Shown: positions 11,894-24,742, counted from the first letter of the stretch. The stretch is 64,000 bases of DNA from Amanita rubescens (GCA_015039365.1 WION01000015.1:62001-126000), one strand, 5' to 3'. Numbers and translations are program-made. Notes: generated by a model not told the origin, from the letters alone.

Positions 11894-14800
11894 CTATGTA
11901 GCAGCTATTGATGGTGTTGCTGGTACCGCTGTCGAAGGCGGCGGATTGAACACGCGCGGGACAGTCGTCAACGCATGGTTGTCGATACTTACACCTGAGG
12001 GAAAAGGTTATACATCGCTTTTCCCCATTGAATGCGAAGGGCTACGTACTTCTCGTTTGGTTGGACGTCTTGTAAATGCCGATCAGGCGGTGACTCAATT
12101 CAAACATATCGTTCCTGCAATCGGATTAACCGGGTTAAATGCAAAGATTAGAAACATTGCTCACCTCAGCGAAATAATGATGAATTGCGCGTTCTTAGTC
12201 CGATCTTTGATGTAATTGGCTACGATGGACACGTTCCTAAAGTCGAGAGCGGCATCAATTTCGTCCATAAAGTACAACGGCGTTGGCTAAGTTGCAATTT
12301 AGTATATATCGCTAAATAGATTCGAGAACAACCAACCTTGAAGACGTGAAGAGCGAATACGAGAGCCAGCGAACTGAGTGTCTGGCAACGATACATCAGG
12401 ATCTCGTTTTCTTTGTTAGATCCTATATTACCTTTTCCCCACCGGAAAGATTTGAAATGTTCTTCCAGCTCTTCTTTGGAGGCATGACACTGAATATAAT
12501 GCCCTCTGAGAAGGGATCCATGCTATCAACCAATTCCAACTCGGCGTTTCCACCAAGGGTAATCATCTAAAAAAGGGGGGTTTATCTCGCAAATCCTCGC
12601 GATTCGGTAGAACGTACTTGATACATCTCCTTCAGCTTGAGTGAGATCAAGTTGAACCCAGCCATAAACTCATCGAGCCTCTGTTTCCTCAACCCGTCGT
12701 ACTTTTGTTTCTGAGCGTCGCGTTGCTGAGTGACATCTTCTAAATCCTTTGCTCGATTCATGAACTCCTCTTCACGCTTCTTGTATTCTTTCAAGACGCT
12801 CAAGTCAGGTTTGGCGTTTTTAACCTTTTCTGTTCATCATGTAAGGAGTGAGATTTGATTTAGATCACGAATGGCACGAACCATCAAGCCACTCGTATTC
12901 AGCTACTAGATTTTGCGGCTTGAACTTTGAAAGTTCCTCTGAGGTATACATGTGCAGATCCTTTGAGGGTAGGTTTTCGCGTTTCGGTTTGCCGACAGGC
13001 TCAGTATCAGGTTCTTGCTTGACCTTGGGTTCCGGAGATTGGTCGCCCTGTGCTGCTTCATCCGCTTCATCATCTTCCTCCTCATCGTCACTGCTGTTAT
13101 CACGTCTCAGGCTATGCGGGCGGTAACGAGATGTAGAACGTACTCTATCTCTTCTAGCGCCAATTTGTCATGCTTATCATTCCAATGATTGAGATTATTT
13201 TCGTTCTCTTTATACTCTCTCTGTGAATCAGCAAGACCCTGCTTTATCTCGGCCTGTGGTAATATAGTGAGCAACTGTGGAGAGAATGAGAAGTATGGAT
13301 CGAACCTCTCGTTGTCTGAATGCTTGTATCATTTCTTCCTTATCATCCAACTGGGCCTTCAACCCCTCCAAATCATCTTTTTCATGATCCACAGCAGATT
13401 GAGCAGTTTCAACTTTGGCACGAAGCTCAGTCACGTATTTCTCCAATTCTTCTAGTTGGCCACTAAGCTCCTTAATTTCGCTATCGGCTTCATCCAACAA
13501 TGCCTTGTTGCTTTCGGTCGCAGCTTCGTATTTAACAACATCTTTCTCAGCTTTAGCGTGAGCAACCTCCGCTTTCGTGATTTCATCATTAGCCAGATTG
13601 ATGTGTAGCTTAATCCCCTCCACTTTTGACTTTTGCGTGAGTAGCTTAGAGCCCCCAATCTCCAAGATCTTCTTCTCGAGGTCTGAGATCGCTTGTTCAA
13701 CCTTTCCTGCCTTTTCTTGCAGCTCCTCGAGCTCTTTCTGCGTCGCAGCAATCTCCTTGTCTAACTTGGCAATACGAGCCATATCGCCTGCGTCGGGCTT
13801 GCTTTGCGACCTACAAAGTGCGTAAGCGCCGATACACAAAATAAAGCAAACTACATACTTCAATTCTTTGAAGCGCCTCTCGGAATCTGTTATTCTCTTC
13901 TTGTTAGTTTCTATTTCCATGCCGAGCTTTTCGTAGGATATATCAAGCGTAGGACCTAGCCCTCTAAGCCGATTATACTCAGCCTCAGCCTCCCTGGCTT
14001 CTTGCACCGCTCTTTCGAGCTCTTTTGCAGCGTCTTCAGACTCTCTTTCATACTGGGCCAGGACCTCTGGTCGCACTGCCTCAGTCGGCAGCTTGGAGCT
14101 CATACCACCTCTGGTAGGTTGTGAACCACCACCCGACATGGTACCGGACGTATCAATCAGTTGACCGGCAAGCGTGACGACGCGCCAACGGCGCTGGCCG
14201 TACGCAATACGCGTCGCTTGATCCATGTCATTTGCCACCAAGGTGTTTGCAACCCCCTTGTAGAACGCAGCGGCAAAACGCGGATCTTTCGGCTTGATAA
14301 GGTCAAACAATCGCGGGACGCCTTCTGGAGTCTGCACGGGCTCCATGCCGCGTGTATTAGTTAACTTTTCCAATACCATGAACGAGGCCCGGCCGATATT
14401 TTGCGCACGGAGGTACTCAATACAAGCTTGCCCTTGTTCGACAGTGTCGACGACCATGTTGTTCAAAGACCCACAGGCTGTGGAGACGGCCACGTCGTAC
14501 CTGTCTGGTATTGTGCCTAGACTACCGAGGCGACCCTAAAGCATTATCAGTATGTTTCAAACGCCAAAACGAAAATCGAGCATACATGAAAGCCTTGAAT
14601 TCTGCCAGAATTTTGCAGCCGAGTGAGACTATCCAAAACTCTGTTTTGAGACTTGCTGTCAGCTTGGGATGCCTTGGCTTCGTCAACCCGTTGCCGTGTA
14701 GAAGACGCCTTTTTTCGACATTCTTGAACACGTTCTTGAGCTGTCTGCGACCTTATCAGCAATGTCGGAGTAGATGTCATTTAACCGACCTTTAATCTCT

Positions 14801-17618
14801 CTTCTGCTTGCCTGAGCTCTCTTTGCAGATTAGTTTTCTTGTTTTTGAGCGCCTCTTGTTCACTAATCTGCAAGGGGTCACGTTACACAGCAAGAAAAAC
14901 AAACGAGGACCGCTCACCTTGGCCTGCTGGTCAGTCTTCAAAGTCTCAAACGTTTGTTGAGCTTCCTCGAGTTGTTTCTTCAGATCCTCTGCTTTTTGTG
15001 CAAGTGCATCACGTTCGCTAGTTGCAACATCAATCTCAGCTTGCTTTGCGTTGATTTTGGCCTTCCAAGGTTGGAGCTCCTTTTGCTTGGCTTCAATCTG
15101 ATCGTGAAAAACTTGCGTCTTATCTAACATAGACTGAAATCAGCAATCGATGCATTTCATTGCTTGCAGGTTCACCTTTTAGGCTGTCTTGAATGCTCTC
15201 AAGGATTTTCTCCTCCTGCGCCAGCGATGCTTCATATTCATCCACCTTGGTCTTTTCCCTTTCCATCTTGTCTGCGCTTTCCTCAATAGTGCGCGACGCT
15301 TTGTTTTTTAAGGCTGTGTCCTATCTATGCTATCAGCGACCAGATGAATGCATTTTGATAAAATTTACGTCTTGGAGAGTTTTCTTGAGCTTCTTCGCCT
15401 TCGCAACAGCATGTTTCTTGCGTTCCTGTAGACCGACTTCTTTTCTCTCATGAGATACGAGGTCTTTGGTGGCTTGTGCCGCTGCTGCTTGAACTTCCTA
15501 ATTTTGCGAAGGATATAGTAACTCGAAACAAGATCAAGACACTAACCTCATACGCCTTCTCGTGATCACGGAAATGCGTTTGAAGCATCTCGAAATGGGT
15601 AATGTCATCCTTGTTCTTCTCAGTTTCTTCGACCAAATCCCTTTCAAGTTTATTCTGGGTCCTGACGTCAGTGATTGGGAGAAATTCCTTGAAGGTGCAC
15701 GAACCACTCGGCCCTCAAGCTTTTCCGCGGTAAGTAAGGCTTTCCAGATGTAAAATTGCCAAAGACGGGACGCGGCTCGCACACAATTGTTCTTCAGCCT
15801 AAGATAATCCTCGGCCTCGCGTTTCTCGTCTTCTAACGCACTTTTGTCTTTTTCAACTATGCGAAGGCGGTTCAATTTAACGGAACGCTCTTCCTGAAGT
15901 CGTTCCATATCTACAAGGGCCTCGTCAATTGGTTCCTTGTACTTGGAAGTCCCAATAATGTCTTCGAGATATTCGAGAAGCCCATCTTCATGTTCATTTG
16001 CCGCCTTTGGTTTCATCTGCGCAATGGATTCTACTTCTCCCTATCTTCATGTTTGAGAATAGTCGTAAAGCAAAACGTGAAAAAGATTAACCTGAAGAAT
16101 TAAGAATCGTTTATGATCAAGATCTATCCCTCGCCCTTTGAGGAGAGTCTGAACTTCTGTGTAGTTGCTTGAACGACCATTGATCGTATATTTGCTCGAA
16201 TTGTTCTTAAAGGCTTGTCGAGCTACCACGAGTTCGGAGCCTGGGATGACCTCAAAAGCGTCTGGCCCGGGCTGAGCTAACGATTAGAGACGAGACACAG
16301 AAGTGATTGTGGTCGAGGCGTACCAAGTCCAGGACCTCACGGAAGTGAACCTCAACACTGCATTCATCCAGGTCAGGGTGTTTGTCAGAATTGTGGATCA
16401 ATTCAGATAGCTTTGACTGTCTCATCTTGGACGCGCGATAACCGAAAACGAAGAGAAGGGCATCGATAGTATTGGACTTGCCAGAACCATTGGGCCCAAC
16501 AATAGCCGAGAACGACTGCAAAGTATTCATAAGAGAAAATCGAGCGTGGGTTTAGGCATACGAACCTTGTGAAATGGACCAATGACTTGACGTCCAGCGT
16601 AACTCTTGAAGTTCACGAGAGCCATCTTGTGAATCATGAGCCGAGATTTAGGCCCGGAGGGTTCCTCTGGGGGAGGAGCTGTACTTGGAGGTGGCGGCAT
16701 AGGCAGCGGTTCAAATAACGACTTTTCCTCCTCTTCTTCGACTATCGGCTCGCGCGTCGATTGCCGCGGTTTCCTGGGGGATGGTTTAGGCTTGAAATCT
16801 GGTATATCGTCATCCATGTCTGAGTCCTGCTTATTTGCGGAATCGTCATGTTGAGAGACTGCGCGTCCTTCGTTTTGCTTCGCTCCCTGAGGTGTGGCCT
16901 CTCTCTTCGACTTGTGTTGTTTACCACTGACTTTTCTGCTCGTCGGCTTGCGACGCTTTGTTGTGGGCTTGAATTCCTTTTCGTTCTCATCTGAGCTGGC
17001 GGCAGCCGAAAGTTCTTCATCCGGGATCGAGTTGCGTTTCTTTGCAGCTCTACCTGGTCTTTGAATCGCGAGACGCTCTATCTCTTCCTCATCGTCCCCC
17101 TGTTCTTCCTCGTGTGCCGGATCCTCGATTCCATTTCCTTTTCTAGATCTTGTTGATCGACTAGAGGCTGGTGCAGCGGTACCAGTGCTTGCTGCATTAC
17201 TAGCACGAGCCTTGGCTCCTGTGCTCTCTGTTTGTCGCTTCGATGGCTGCGCTTTTTTTCCTGATAGGGGCTTAACTTCTTGCCCTCCGTTCCCGTCTGA
17301 GCTAACTTTCTGTAGCCCTTCATCTGAAGGACGTGACCGCTTCCTTGCGGGTTGGGCATCTGACTCATCTTCAGCCTGCGACTCTGCTACGTCCGGCAAT
17401 GAAGGCTTCCCACGCGTAGAAGTGCGGGACTTTGATGCAGGAGCTGAGTCCGCGCGAGATGAGGCCCGTCTCGCTCTCGATGGGGGTTTCTGCGAAGTTT
17501 CCGCTTCATCGACTGTCAGGTCGGCCGTTTGGCCTCTCTTCCGCTTTGATGGTAATATTTCCTGTTGCGCCGGTTCGACTGACGCCCTCGTAGAGCGCGA
17601 AGACTTCCTAGGCGGCAT
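11894..17618 (-). CDS. SMC4: SMC4, condensin ATPase subunit
   Basis: A multi-exon gene of roughly 1,500 residues. Exon 1 (17618-16566) encodes a 351-residue basic, serine-rich head extension starting MPPRKSSRSTRASVEPAQQ. Then come the Walker A motif GPNGSGKSNTIDALLFVFGY, long coiled coils, a hinge with LNNMVVDTVEQGQACIEYL and GGMSSK, a second coil, and the C-terminal head. That head has MITLGGNAELELVDSMDPF, signature NLSGGEK, Walker B PLYFMDEIDAALDF and NDMFELSHRLIGIYKTSNQ, ending ...ATPSIAAT at 11894. SMC4 pairs with SMC2 in condensin to compact mitotic chromosomes. I followed the frame through the diagnostic exons and saw no break. The N-terminal extension is typical of fungal SMC4. Its stop codon lies 134 bases from the remnant kinase copy. 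Confidence 0.97.
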
Positions 17619-17665
17619 AGCTGAAGCACGGGGGGCAAGCGTGGATGCCGCAAAGTTACAATCAA

Positions 17666-18060
17666 GACGCGTCGGTCACGCTTAGGTCACGCGTCAAACC
17701 GCCTTTACAATCTAGCAGTGTGAGAAATAGCACAGTCCACGGAACATTCCATAGCGTCTGTATTAGTACGTCGTAACAGTGAAGCGAAGATCCGGGAAAA
17801 GACAACAGAGTAAACAGTTGAACGTCAAGTAATAGGTTGAGAAAGATACACGTAAATCTCAATGGACTAATGCTTATTCATATTTTCCTGGTTAACGCAT
17901 CCGGCGTGAAGCACGACGATCTTGGATTCGGGCAAGGAACTCACCACGGCCTTCAAGCTTCACCAGTGATGTCATGCCATCAGTAGGCCCTATTGAAACG
18001 AAGGGTTCATAAGCCACCACAAAGTTCATTTATGATGAGGTATACTCATTGTAATTGCGG
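17666..18060 (-). pseudogene. 3' end of the duplicated P450 copy (far side of an insertion)
   Basis: The segment matches 20092-20496, the last two introns and last coding exon of the intact P450 and its 3' flank. The final exon reads PTDGMTSLVK here against PTDGMPLLVK in the intact gene. The match ends at TTGCGGTT (18060), exactly where the 1.55 kb insert begins; its other half resumes at about 19616. Confidence 0.8.
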
Positions 18061-19615
18061 TTAGTAAATTACTGATTGACTAAATGTTGAATGCGTTTCC
18101 ATAATGCGCGCGGTCGATGCGCTACTAGTAAAAGACGTGTTTAGTGAGGACGTGACATTAGTAAAGCAAAGCAACATTTACTCGACACGCCTCAATGCAC
18201 CTATCACACTTATCAAAATCCAAGATCAATTGCTAACGAACAGAAACATGGAATTTCTAGAATTTGGTACAAAAAAGCGACGGGTCCATTTCAACACTCG
18301 CCATCTCAAGTACCTCATTTCCACTCAGGCCAGATTTAAGATCCACCTCTGGTACGGGCTATTAGCTTTGCAATCATAAGGTTGGATGTCCACTCCAGTC
18401 TCTGATATTTGGGTGACGACGATGCCATCAGGAATACTGGGAACAAGTGATTTGATCCTGCGAAAACGGAGCTCGTCAGAATGAGGGTAAACAGTTCGCG
18501 CCTCGTGAAGAACGCACAGGAAGTCGGTGCGACTCTCGTCAAGCACAATTTTCCAGTGGAAAGGTTCCTCCTGTACTTTAAGGGAACTGGTTCCGGGGGG
18601 TCCGTTGGCAGCAAGATAGTAGCCTTCGATGGGAAGGCCCGGAATGCTGCCGATACCGGTGGAGCGAATCGCCCATTCATCATGCCTCCCCCGAACTAGC
18701 TTCCACTGATCATCGTAATTTAATGAGAGTCGTATCAGAGAATCGGAGAAAGAGGATATCTTACACCTTTGGCGACGCCGACAAAGTTCTCTGGGCGTGC
18801 TGAGACTGGGAGGGTTTCAGTACAAATAGAAAACGGAGTAGCGGCACAATGCCAACTCACCACTACTGTCGACAGCGGCCGTCAAGAGGAGACCAGTTTT
18901 CAAGTTCTTGATGGGAATGGCGTGGTGCGATTCAGGAAGGGTGGCCATAGTTGAGTGTAGTAAGCGACTAGTGAAGACTCGAAGATGCTGGGGATAGAGA
19001 AATGAGATGTAGAAGTTTACCAGGCTTAAATAGCACAGACACTTCGGGATTGGATGCCGGGCAGGAAATAATAGTCGCTGTTCACCGTCGTGCATCGCCC
19101 GGAACTGTTACCTCGCCGAGTGGTTGGTGCCTTCCCAGCGCCCATACGGGGGATGGTTTAAGCCGTTAGTGTCTACAGCCGTTAGTGTCTACAATGGGAT
19201 GTTGAACGCCTCTCCTTCTCAGTATCCATCCCCATGACCAGTTCTAGCCCGGGTAGTTGACCCATTTCAAGTTGACGACGGAGGGATGTGAGAAGTTCCC
19301 CACATTCTATACAGGTCGGCTTTTGCAGAAGCCGGTCACGGGTCGAATATAAACTTCGCAGGCTATACTCATGGGGCCGTGGGCTGTTCATGAGATTGAG
19401 TAATGGGTACTTAAGTGCCTGGCCGAACACGACCGATCATCGATCATGGCGCGACTCGTCGTAATCGACTCTTCTGAGAAATTTACGTCTTGAGATAGGA
19501 CTGAAGTATTATTATGGTGCCCAACGGCTGATGAGGCTCGTGCGCTGCGGGCCCTGGTACCGTTTCTGGTTTGAAGATAAGGAACGAGCTTGACAGAAGC
19601 AATGGTCGAGGTTTA
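18061..19615. other. 1.55 kb insertion inside the duplicated P450 fragment
   Basis: Comparing the two P450 copies, TTGCGGTT joins CCTGACTTG directly at about 20497, but here the two halves are separated by 1,555 bases. The insert contains a complete small gene at 18325-18948. I see no terminal inverted repeats, poly-A end or convincing target-site duplication. The remaining 667 bases (18949-19615) show no open frame with recognisable content, apart from the short direct repeat gttagtgtctacagcc near 19165-19190. Confidence 0.7.
18325..18948 (-). CDS. Small beta-trefoil-like protein (tentative)
   Basis: Three exons (18948-18861, 18805-18765, 18705-18325) join to 169 residues starting MATLPESHHAIPIKNLKTG. 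There is no signal peptide or membrane segment. Three roughly evenly spaced tryptophan motifs (GWKLVRGRHDEW, FHWKIVLDES, QRWILNLA) end three similar beta-rich segments. That pattern suggests a beta-trefoil, as in ricin-B-type lectins or fungal I66-type protease inhibitors. This is shape recognition, not a family match. All splice sites are GT-AG and the frame is intact. The gene lies wholly within the insertion that splits the duplicated P450. Confidence 0.6.
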
Positions 19616-20091
19616 TTGTCCTGACTTGATAACTTGTCCCGCATACGATGGCTCAAACGAGAAGTTGGCAATCAAAGATCTGTCGATCATCAGCATCACG
19701 TTCATACATGCATATATCACCAACCACTTACGCAAGGATGGCCTTCATTTCCATGATCGCTATCGTCTTCCCGATGCGAGCGTGTAGACCAGCAATAAAT
19801 GACAAAAATGAATAATTGGGATTATAACTGTCCGGTAGATTAAGCCAGCGGTTTGGTTTAAATCTAGATAGGATACAGCAGATCGTATGACTCTGAGCAT
19901 CTGCGGCACTGATATGAAAAAAAGACATACTCCTCCGCCGCGTCTTCGCCCCAGATACCCTTATACGTGTTGACGACGCGGACCTAAAAGCATTGAACAT
20001 GGTCCGTTTCTCTCAAGATGGAATCCAGAGACATACAGGGATCAAAAGGTCCTTTCAGTATACCACCTACGTAATCGGCAATGCGGGTTAC
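19616..20091 (-). pseudogene. Partial tandem duplicate of the P450 C-terminal half, haem cysteine lost
   Basis: It matches 20497-20970 of the neighbouring P450. The haem loop reads SFIAGLHARIGKTIAIMEMK, where the intact gene has SFIAGPHACIGKTMAIMEMK. The ligand cysteine is arginine and the preceding proline is leucine, so it could not bind haem as a P450. It lacks the N-terminal exons and is cut at its 3' end by the insertion at 18061-19615. Confidence 0.9.
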
Positions 20092-20317
20092 GACGCGTCG
20101 GTCACGCTCAGGTCACACGTCAAACCACCTTTACAGCAGTGTGAGAAACAGCATAGTCCACGGAACATTCCATAGTGTCTGTATTAGTACGTCGTAACAA
20201 AGATGTAGAGTGAAGCGAAGACCGGGGACAAGACAACAGATAAAGTTGCGTAAACAGTTAAACGTCAAGTAATAGGTTGAGAAAGATACACGTAAATTTC
20301 AATGGATTAATGTTTAT

Positions 20318-22754
20318 TCACATTTTCCTGATTAACGCATCCGGCGTGAAGCACGACGATTTTGGATTCAGACAAGGAACTCACCTGACAGGCTTCACCA
20401 GTAATGGCATGCCATCAGTAGGCTCTATTGAAACGAAGGGTTTATAAGCCACCACGAAGTTAATTTACGATGAGGCATACTCATTGTAATTGCGGTTCCT
20501 GACTTGATAACTTGTCCCGCATACGATGGCTCGAACGAGAAGTTGTTAATCAAGGATCTGTCGATCATCAGCATCATGTTCACACATATATCACCAACCC
20601 CTTACGCAAGGATGGCCTTCATTTCCATGATTGCCATCGTCTTCCCGATGCAGGCGTGTGGACCAGCAATAAATGACAAAAATGAATAATTGGGATTATA
20701 ACTGTCCGGCAGATTAAGCCAGCGGCTTGGTTTAAATCTAGATAAGATGCAGTAGATGGTATGACTCTGAGCATCTGCGGCACTGATACGAAAAAAGACA
20801 TACTCCTCCGCGTCTTCGCCCCAGATATCTTTATACGTGTTGACAACGCGGACCTAAAAGCAGTGAATATGGACCGTTTCTCTCAAGATGAAATCCAGAG
20901 ACACACAGGAATCAAAAGGTGGGTTCCTTTTGGCACCAGTATATCACCTATGTAATCGGTTTTTTCGGCAATGCGGAAGGTAAGAGGTACAGGTGGCAAC
21001 ACCCTTAAACTCTCCATCCTGGTCGGAAAATTGTCAATTTACCGTAAGCGGCGGCTGGAAAATACGCACACCACGCAATCGAGCCACTGTAACTCTTTGA
21101 GTGTACGATAGTCGGGATGTGGATCCTTCCTAAGCACTGGCGCAACTTCTTCGCGGAGCTTACTCTGAGCCTCTTGATTATTAGCAAGTAGCCACAATGT
21201 CTTTCTGGACGGGTTAAAATCTGGTTTTGAATAAAGACAGGCTTAGACTTGCCCACGCCAACCCCGACGCTGAAGTCTCGTGGCCCGCACCGAGAAATGT
21301 CAACTGTTTTTTTTTAAATCAATGTATCAATGTCATCGATTATCCCAATACTTACCACTTGGTCGATCATGGCTTTATCGCTCATAGCATAAACAGTTTT
21401 GTCTTTCTCTAGATCGGCTTTCCTCGCGCGAACTAGGATGCTCATGATATCGCGTTTGGCATCAGTATCAGATACAGCGACGCTGTCGTTCATCTTCTCT
21501 TGAAGCAACTCCATAGAGACCTTTCTAATCGTATGCATCGACTCAAGCAAAGTGCTTAGCTCAGCTACGGTTGTCCTAGACGTCATAGCTAATGTCTTCA
21601 ACGTTCGGAAGCTCACGTACCGGTAAATGATGTCTTTTCGAACCAACGACGACGTTTATACATCCAAGAAGTCGTCAGTAGCTGTGGGAAACCAGGAATG
21701 AATAAGAACACAACGAATTTTGCGATGTTCCATTCTGGATGTAACATCAGTGATGGTCCCGGCGTTAGGCTGGGTAAGCTTACCATTTTGTAGCCCAAGG
21801 AGTCTCTCATAGGCTACTGCAAGCTCATTCTCAGGGTTGTGTAGAGAATCAGTCTTGTAGCCAAATGCAGTTTCACAGATGATATCCAGAGTAGCTTTGC
21901 TCACTGAAATGACGTATAGTTCATCAAAATAGGAACAGATAATAAGACGCACGCCAATCATACATATGCATTACCTTCCCCATCATTGGTTCTTTTTGGG
22001 CGTCAATTTGATCGTGCATTAACTTGACGAGTCTAGCAATGAAACTAATCAACCAATTATTCGATGTACTGGAGCTTAAACGGACCCATCGATTGAATTG
22101 TAATACGTATGAATTTCTGTTGAGTTATTTCAGTCACGCTTGTTCATGCAGTGAATCACACATACGGGACATCAGATTCGGCATCGAAAACGCGGGATTC
22201 ATTGCTTTCTTCATCAATCGATGCTCATCGCCAGTGACTGTCAGCAGACCATAACCAGTCGTTATTCCAAGAAGGTGTCTCAGATATGGAGGCTTTGCAC
22301 CGCGGTCGGCAAAGATGTTCTCAAGAAAATCCGATCATACGTACCCTAGGATAATCAAGCCAACCCTTGACCAAAATCTGATGCAAAAGTTCAGGTTGTA
22401 GAAAGAACAAGCGCTCGAAACCGAGTAGACCAAAGAATCGAACAACGGGTCCCAACTTCTTTGCCCATTCGCGATGTGGAATGCAAGCTTGGTTATTGAT
22501 TATGATGTGCATGTGACCTGTAATTAGTCGGGTACCAGGGGCTGTTGGAACATGGCGTAGAGGCGAAAGATAGCGTGGCCATAGTACCAGATGATGAACA
22601 ATGCGATAGATGACATAACCTTGAATTGAAAGTGAGATACCGCAACAGTTATGTTTGAAGACTTACCAGCAACCAGAAATCCAATGTGCAAAGGTCGCAG
22701 AATATCGCTCAAAAGAGCAGTCACTTGTGAAATATGCGTTACGACTGGTGCCAT
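20318..22754 (-). CDS. Cytochrome P450 monooxygenase
   Basis: About a dozen exons run from ATG 22754 (MAPVVTHISQVTALLSDILR) to TGA 20318. The N-terminal region has a hydrophobic anchor (VMSSIALFIIWYYGHAIF). Next come HREWAKKLGPVVRFFGLLG, TTGYGLLTVTGDEHRLMKK (C-helix) and SKATLDIICETAFGYKTDSL. The oxygen-binding I-helix is TFLGAGHETSASGLA, the K-helix is ESLR in VVMESLRVLPPVPLTFR, and the haem loop SFIAGPHACIGKT carries the ligand cysteine. The C-terminus reads TMKPTDGMPLLVKPVRKM. It is a membrane-bound microsomal oxidase of the basidiomycete type; substrate unknown. The I-helix intron uses GTGGGC at its 5' end. A tandem piece of its 3' half lies directly downstream. Confidence 0.88.
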
Positions 22755-23583
22755 AATGCGCTGAAGTGAGCGTCGCAGCTAAGAGGTCATAGCCTTTATA
22801 TCAGAGTATCCCCGTTTGGGGCTGGCTGTCCTGTTCGATCACCGGATCGTGGAATAATGTCAGGATGACATCGTTCAAGATCGCGCAGGGTGTATGAGAG
22901 GCTCTATGCATTAGCATCGGCAACGAACATTGTGATGTCCGATAAGAAGACCCTCTGAATTAATGCAACAGCTAAAGTTCGCCTGCGAAGCCGCTGGCGG
23001 ACTGCGACTCCGCAGGGTCGATACATTTTGTTTCCGGACAATTTTAAAAGTCCAGGCAAACTATGAATGCGCAAAGGACTCAATTCTAACCTACAGCTGG
23101 CACATGGACAATATTAGAGATCGATATCGCGGGCGTCTTCGCGTCAGATTTGGCAATCATGGACAATTATTTTGCCATATTTGCATCCTCATAAGCGGGA
23201 TTGATGGCGTCTATTTTCTCAACTCATTCAAGACTCGCACTATTGTCCCCCTGCGATTCATTGACATATTCCGCTCGCAGGAGTCTACCGCGAGTCTTAG
23301 ACAGACCGGCATCTTAGCTGGAGCATGCTCCCACCGTCATTGGGATGGAGCATCTTCCTTACCGAAGCTGCTACAAGTCGCTAACTAATCACCCATACAA
23401 TGAAAACTACGACTTGCTATGATGTGTAAATGCTCAGACTTCATGATCGCCATTGTTTTCTGTGTGGATTCGAAATAAAAGACCATATCACGCGAGATGG
23501 AATAGGGAGCTTTGAACATATTACGAAGGAAATGGAGGCCTACTCCTCCGCATCTTCTCCCCAGATGCAGTCAATTTTACCCT
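22755..23583. other. Degenerate intergenic region with a P450 scrap
   Basis: I recognise no gene. The tract at about 23535-23575 (ctactcctccgcatcttctccccag) resembles the complement of the P450 exon around WGEDAEEY at 20800-20825 and is probably a degraded piece. The rest is unassigned. Confidence 0.4.
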
Positions 23584-24695
23584 TTACATTAATCCTGCCA
23601 TCTTTTCAAACCACCTGACTACATTTGCAACTTTTCTCACTGCTGCATCGCTCGCTCCCAATCTCAAATCAGGCCTCAATCTTTGATCATCGTTTTCGCG
23701 AGGAAGCGTACGGTAACAAATCGACAGCCTCGAGCCAAGATATGGGGATGCCGTCAACGAAGGCGAAGTCTGCGCATCCCTCAAACTGTTAACATCTATC
23801 GGTTCCGAAGCATATTAGATCGATGCAAAGCAGGCGTAGTAGGCGAGCATACCCTCGAGTAATATCACATCCCCCCGCTTCACAGCAACGGAACCCTCGA
23901 GACTACCACCCCACATCTCCGCCACCTCTCTCCAAGCTGTGAGTTTCCCTACTTTCCCCTCTTCATCACCCACAATCATTTTAAGAATTGCCACTTCCTT
24001 TCCCGCATCTCGCCCATTCTTGATTTTTATCGTGTCTGGGCCGTCCACCTCCAGCACAGCAAGCAGGAGGTTTACTTTTCTCGTCGTTTGCGAGAGAAGG
24101 GAGAGGGAAGAAAGGCTATTCGGATTGAAATGGAAGGAAGGGAAATGAGCGATAGAACGTGACAAGTCGAGGTTGGATCTGGAGTAAGAGAGTGATTGAG
24201 AGGCGGACGGTGATGAAATTTGAGTCTCTTCCCCTCCTGGGATGGGTTCTGACTCTAACGTGCAAGAGTCGTGTAGTAGGAATGACGGCACTGTCGCGTC
24301 TACTCTAGAACCGGTGTCATGGTTGCCTTGTGCCAGTGTAGGTGGCCAGGTGTATGCGGTGGTTTCGTCTATGGTCAACAACCATTGGTACACTATTGAG
24401 ACCACGATGACGGAAAGCACGTACCATGGTTATCAGACTCCTCGTGAAAGATTGTGTTCTGGTAGAATTTGGAGATCCGAATGCTTGCGGCCTCGTAGGC
24501 ATCTTGAGGTATAAAGAATGAGTCTCCTGTGCCGGCACCCGACGCGGTGGCGCTGGGAGGGGAAATGGTGCGCCAATGAAATGTCGCGCTCTCCGAGTTA
24601 TTAGAAAGTAGAAATTCTTTGGACGGAGCGCCGATGAAGACTCTGTTCATTTCTGCATGTCGGAAACAGGCGATAGCGGAGATATTGTCGTTCAC
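23584..24695 (-). CDS. Shieldin-2-like OB-fold protein (possibly 5' truncated)
   Basis: Three exons on the minus strand give about 340 residues. The first has NRVFIGAPSKEFLLSNN, TFHWRTISPP and SFFIPQDAYEAASIRISKFY. The second is linker and OB fold: VNLLLAVLEVDGPDTIKIKN, EVAILKMIVGDEEGKVGKLT, AWREVAEMW, VAVKRGDVILLE. The third has LTASPYLGSRLSICYRTLP and RLRPDLRLGASDAAVRKVAN. The layout fits basidiomycete proteins assigned to the Shieldin complex subunit 2 first OB-fold family. Shieldin acts at double-strand breaks in animals; the fungal role is not known to me. The upstream end runs into an F-box fragment at 24743, so N-terminal exons may be lost; an ATG at about 24649 is possible. Two further partial copies lie at 30961-31500 and 39997-40370. 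Confidence 0.55.
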
Positions 24696-24742
24696 GGTTC
24701 TTGCGACTACGACTTCGTATTAGATAATCATGTTTCGTTAAA

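Noticed and set aside
13228..14493. 421-codon frame as a separate gene
   Set aside because: It is one long exon of SMC4 (hinge and second coiled coil) with introns on both sides.
18061..19615. Insertion interpreted as a DNA transposon
   Set aside because: No terminal inverted repeats, target duplication or transposase-like frame was seen; kept only as an insertion.
22963..23388. 141-codon open frame on the plus strand
   Set aside because: No domain, no splice partners and unusual composition; it is probably chance openness in degraded sequence.
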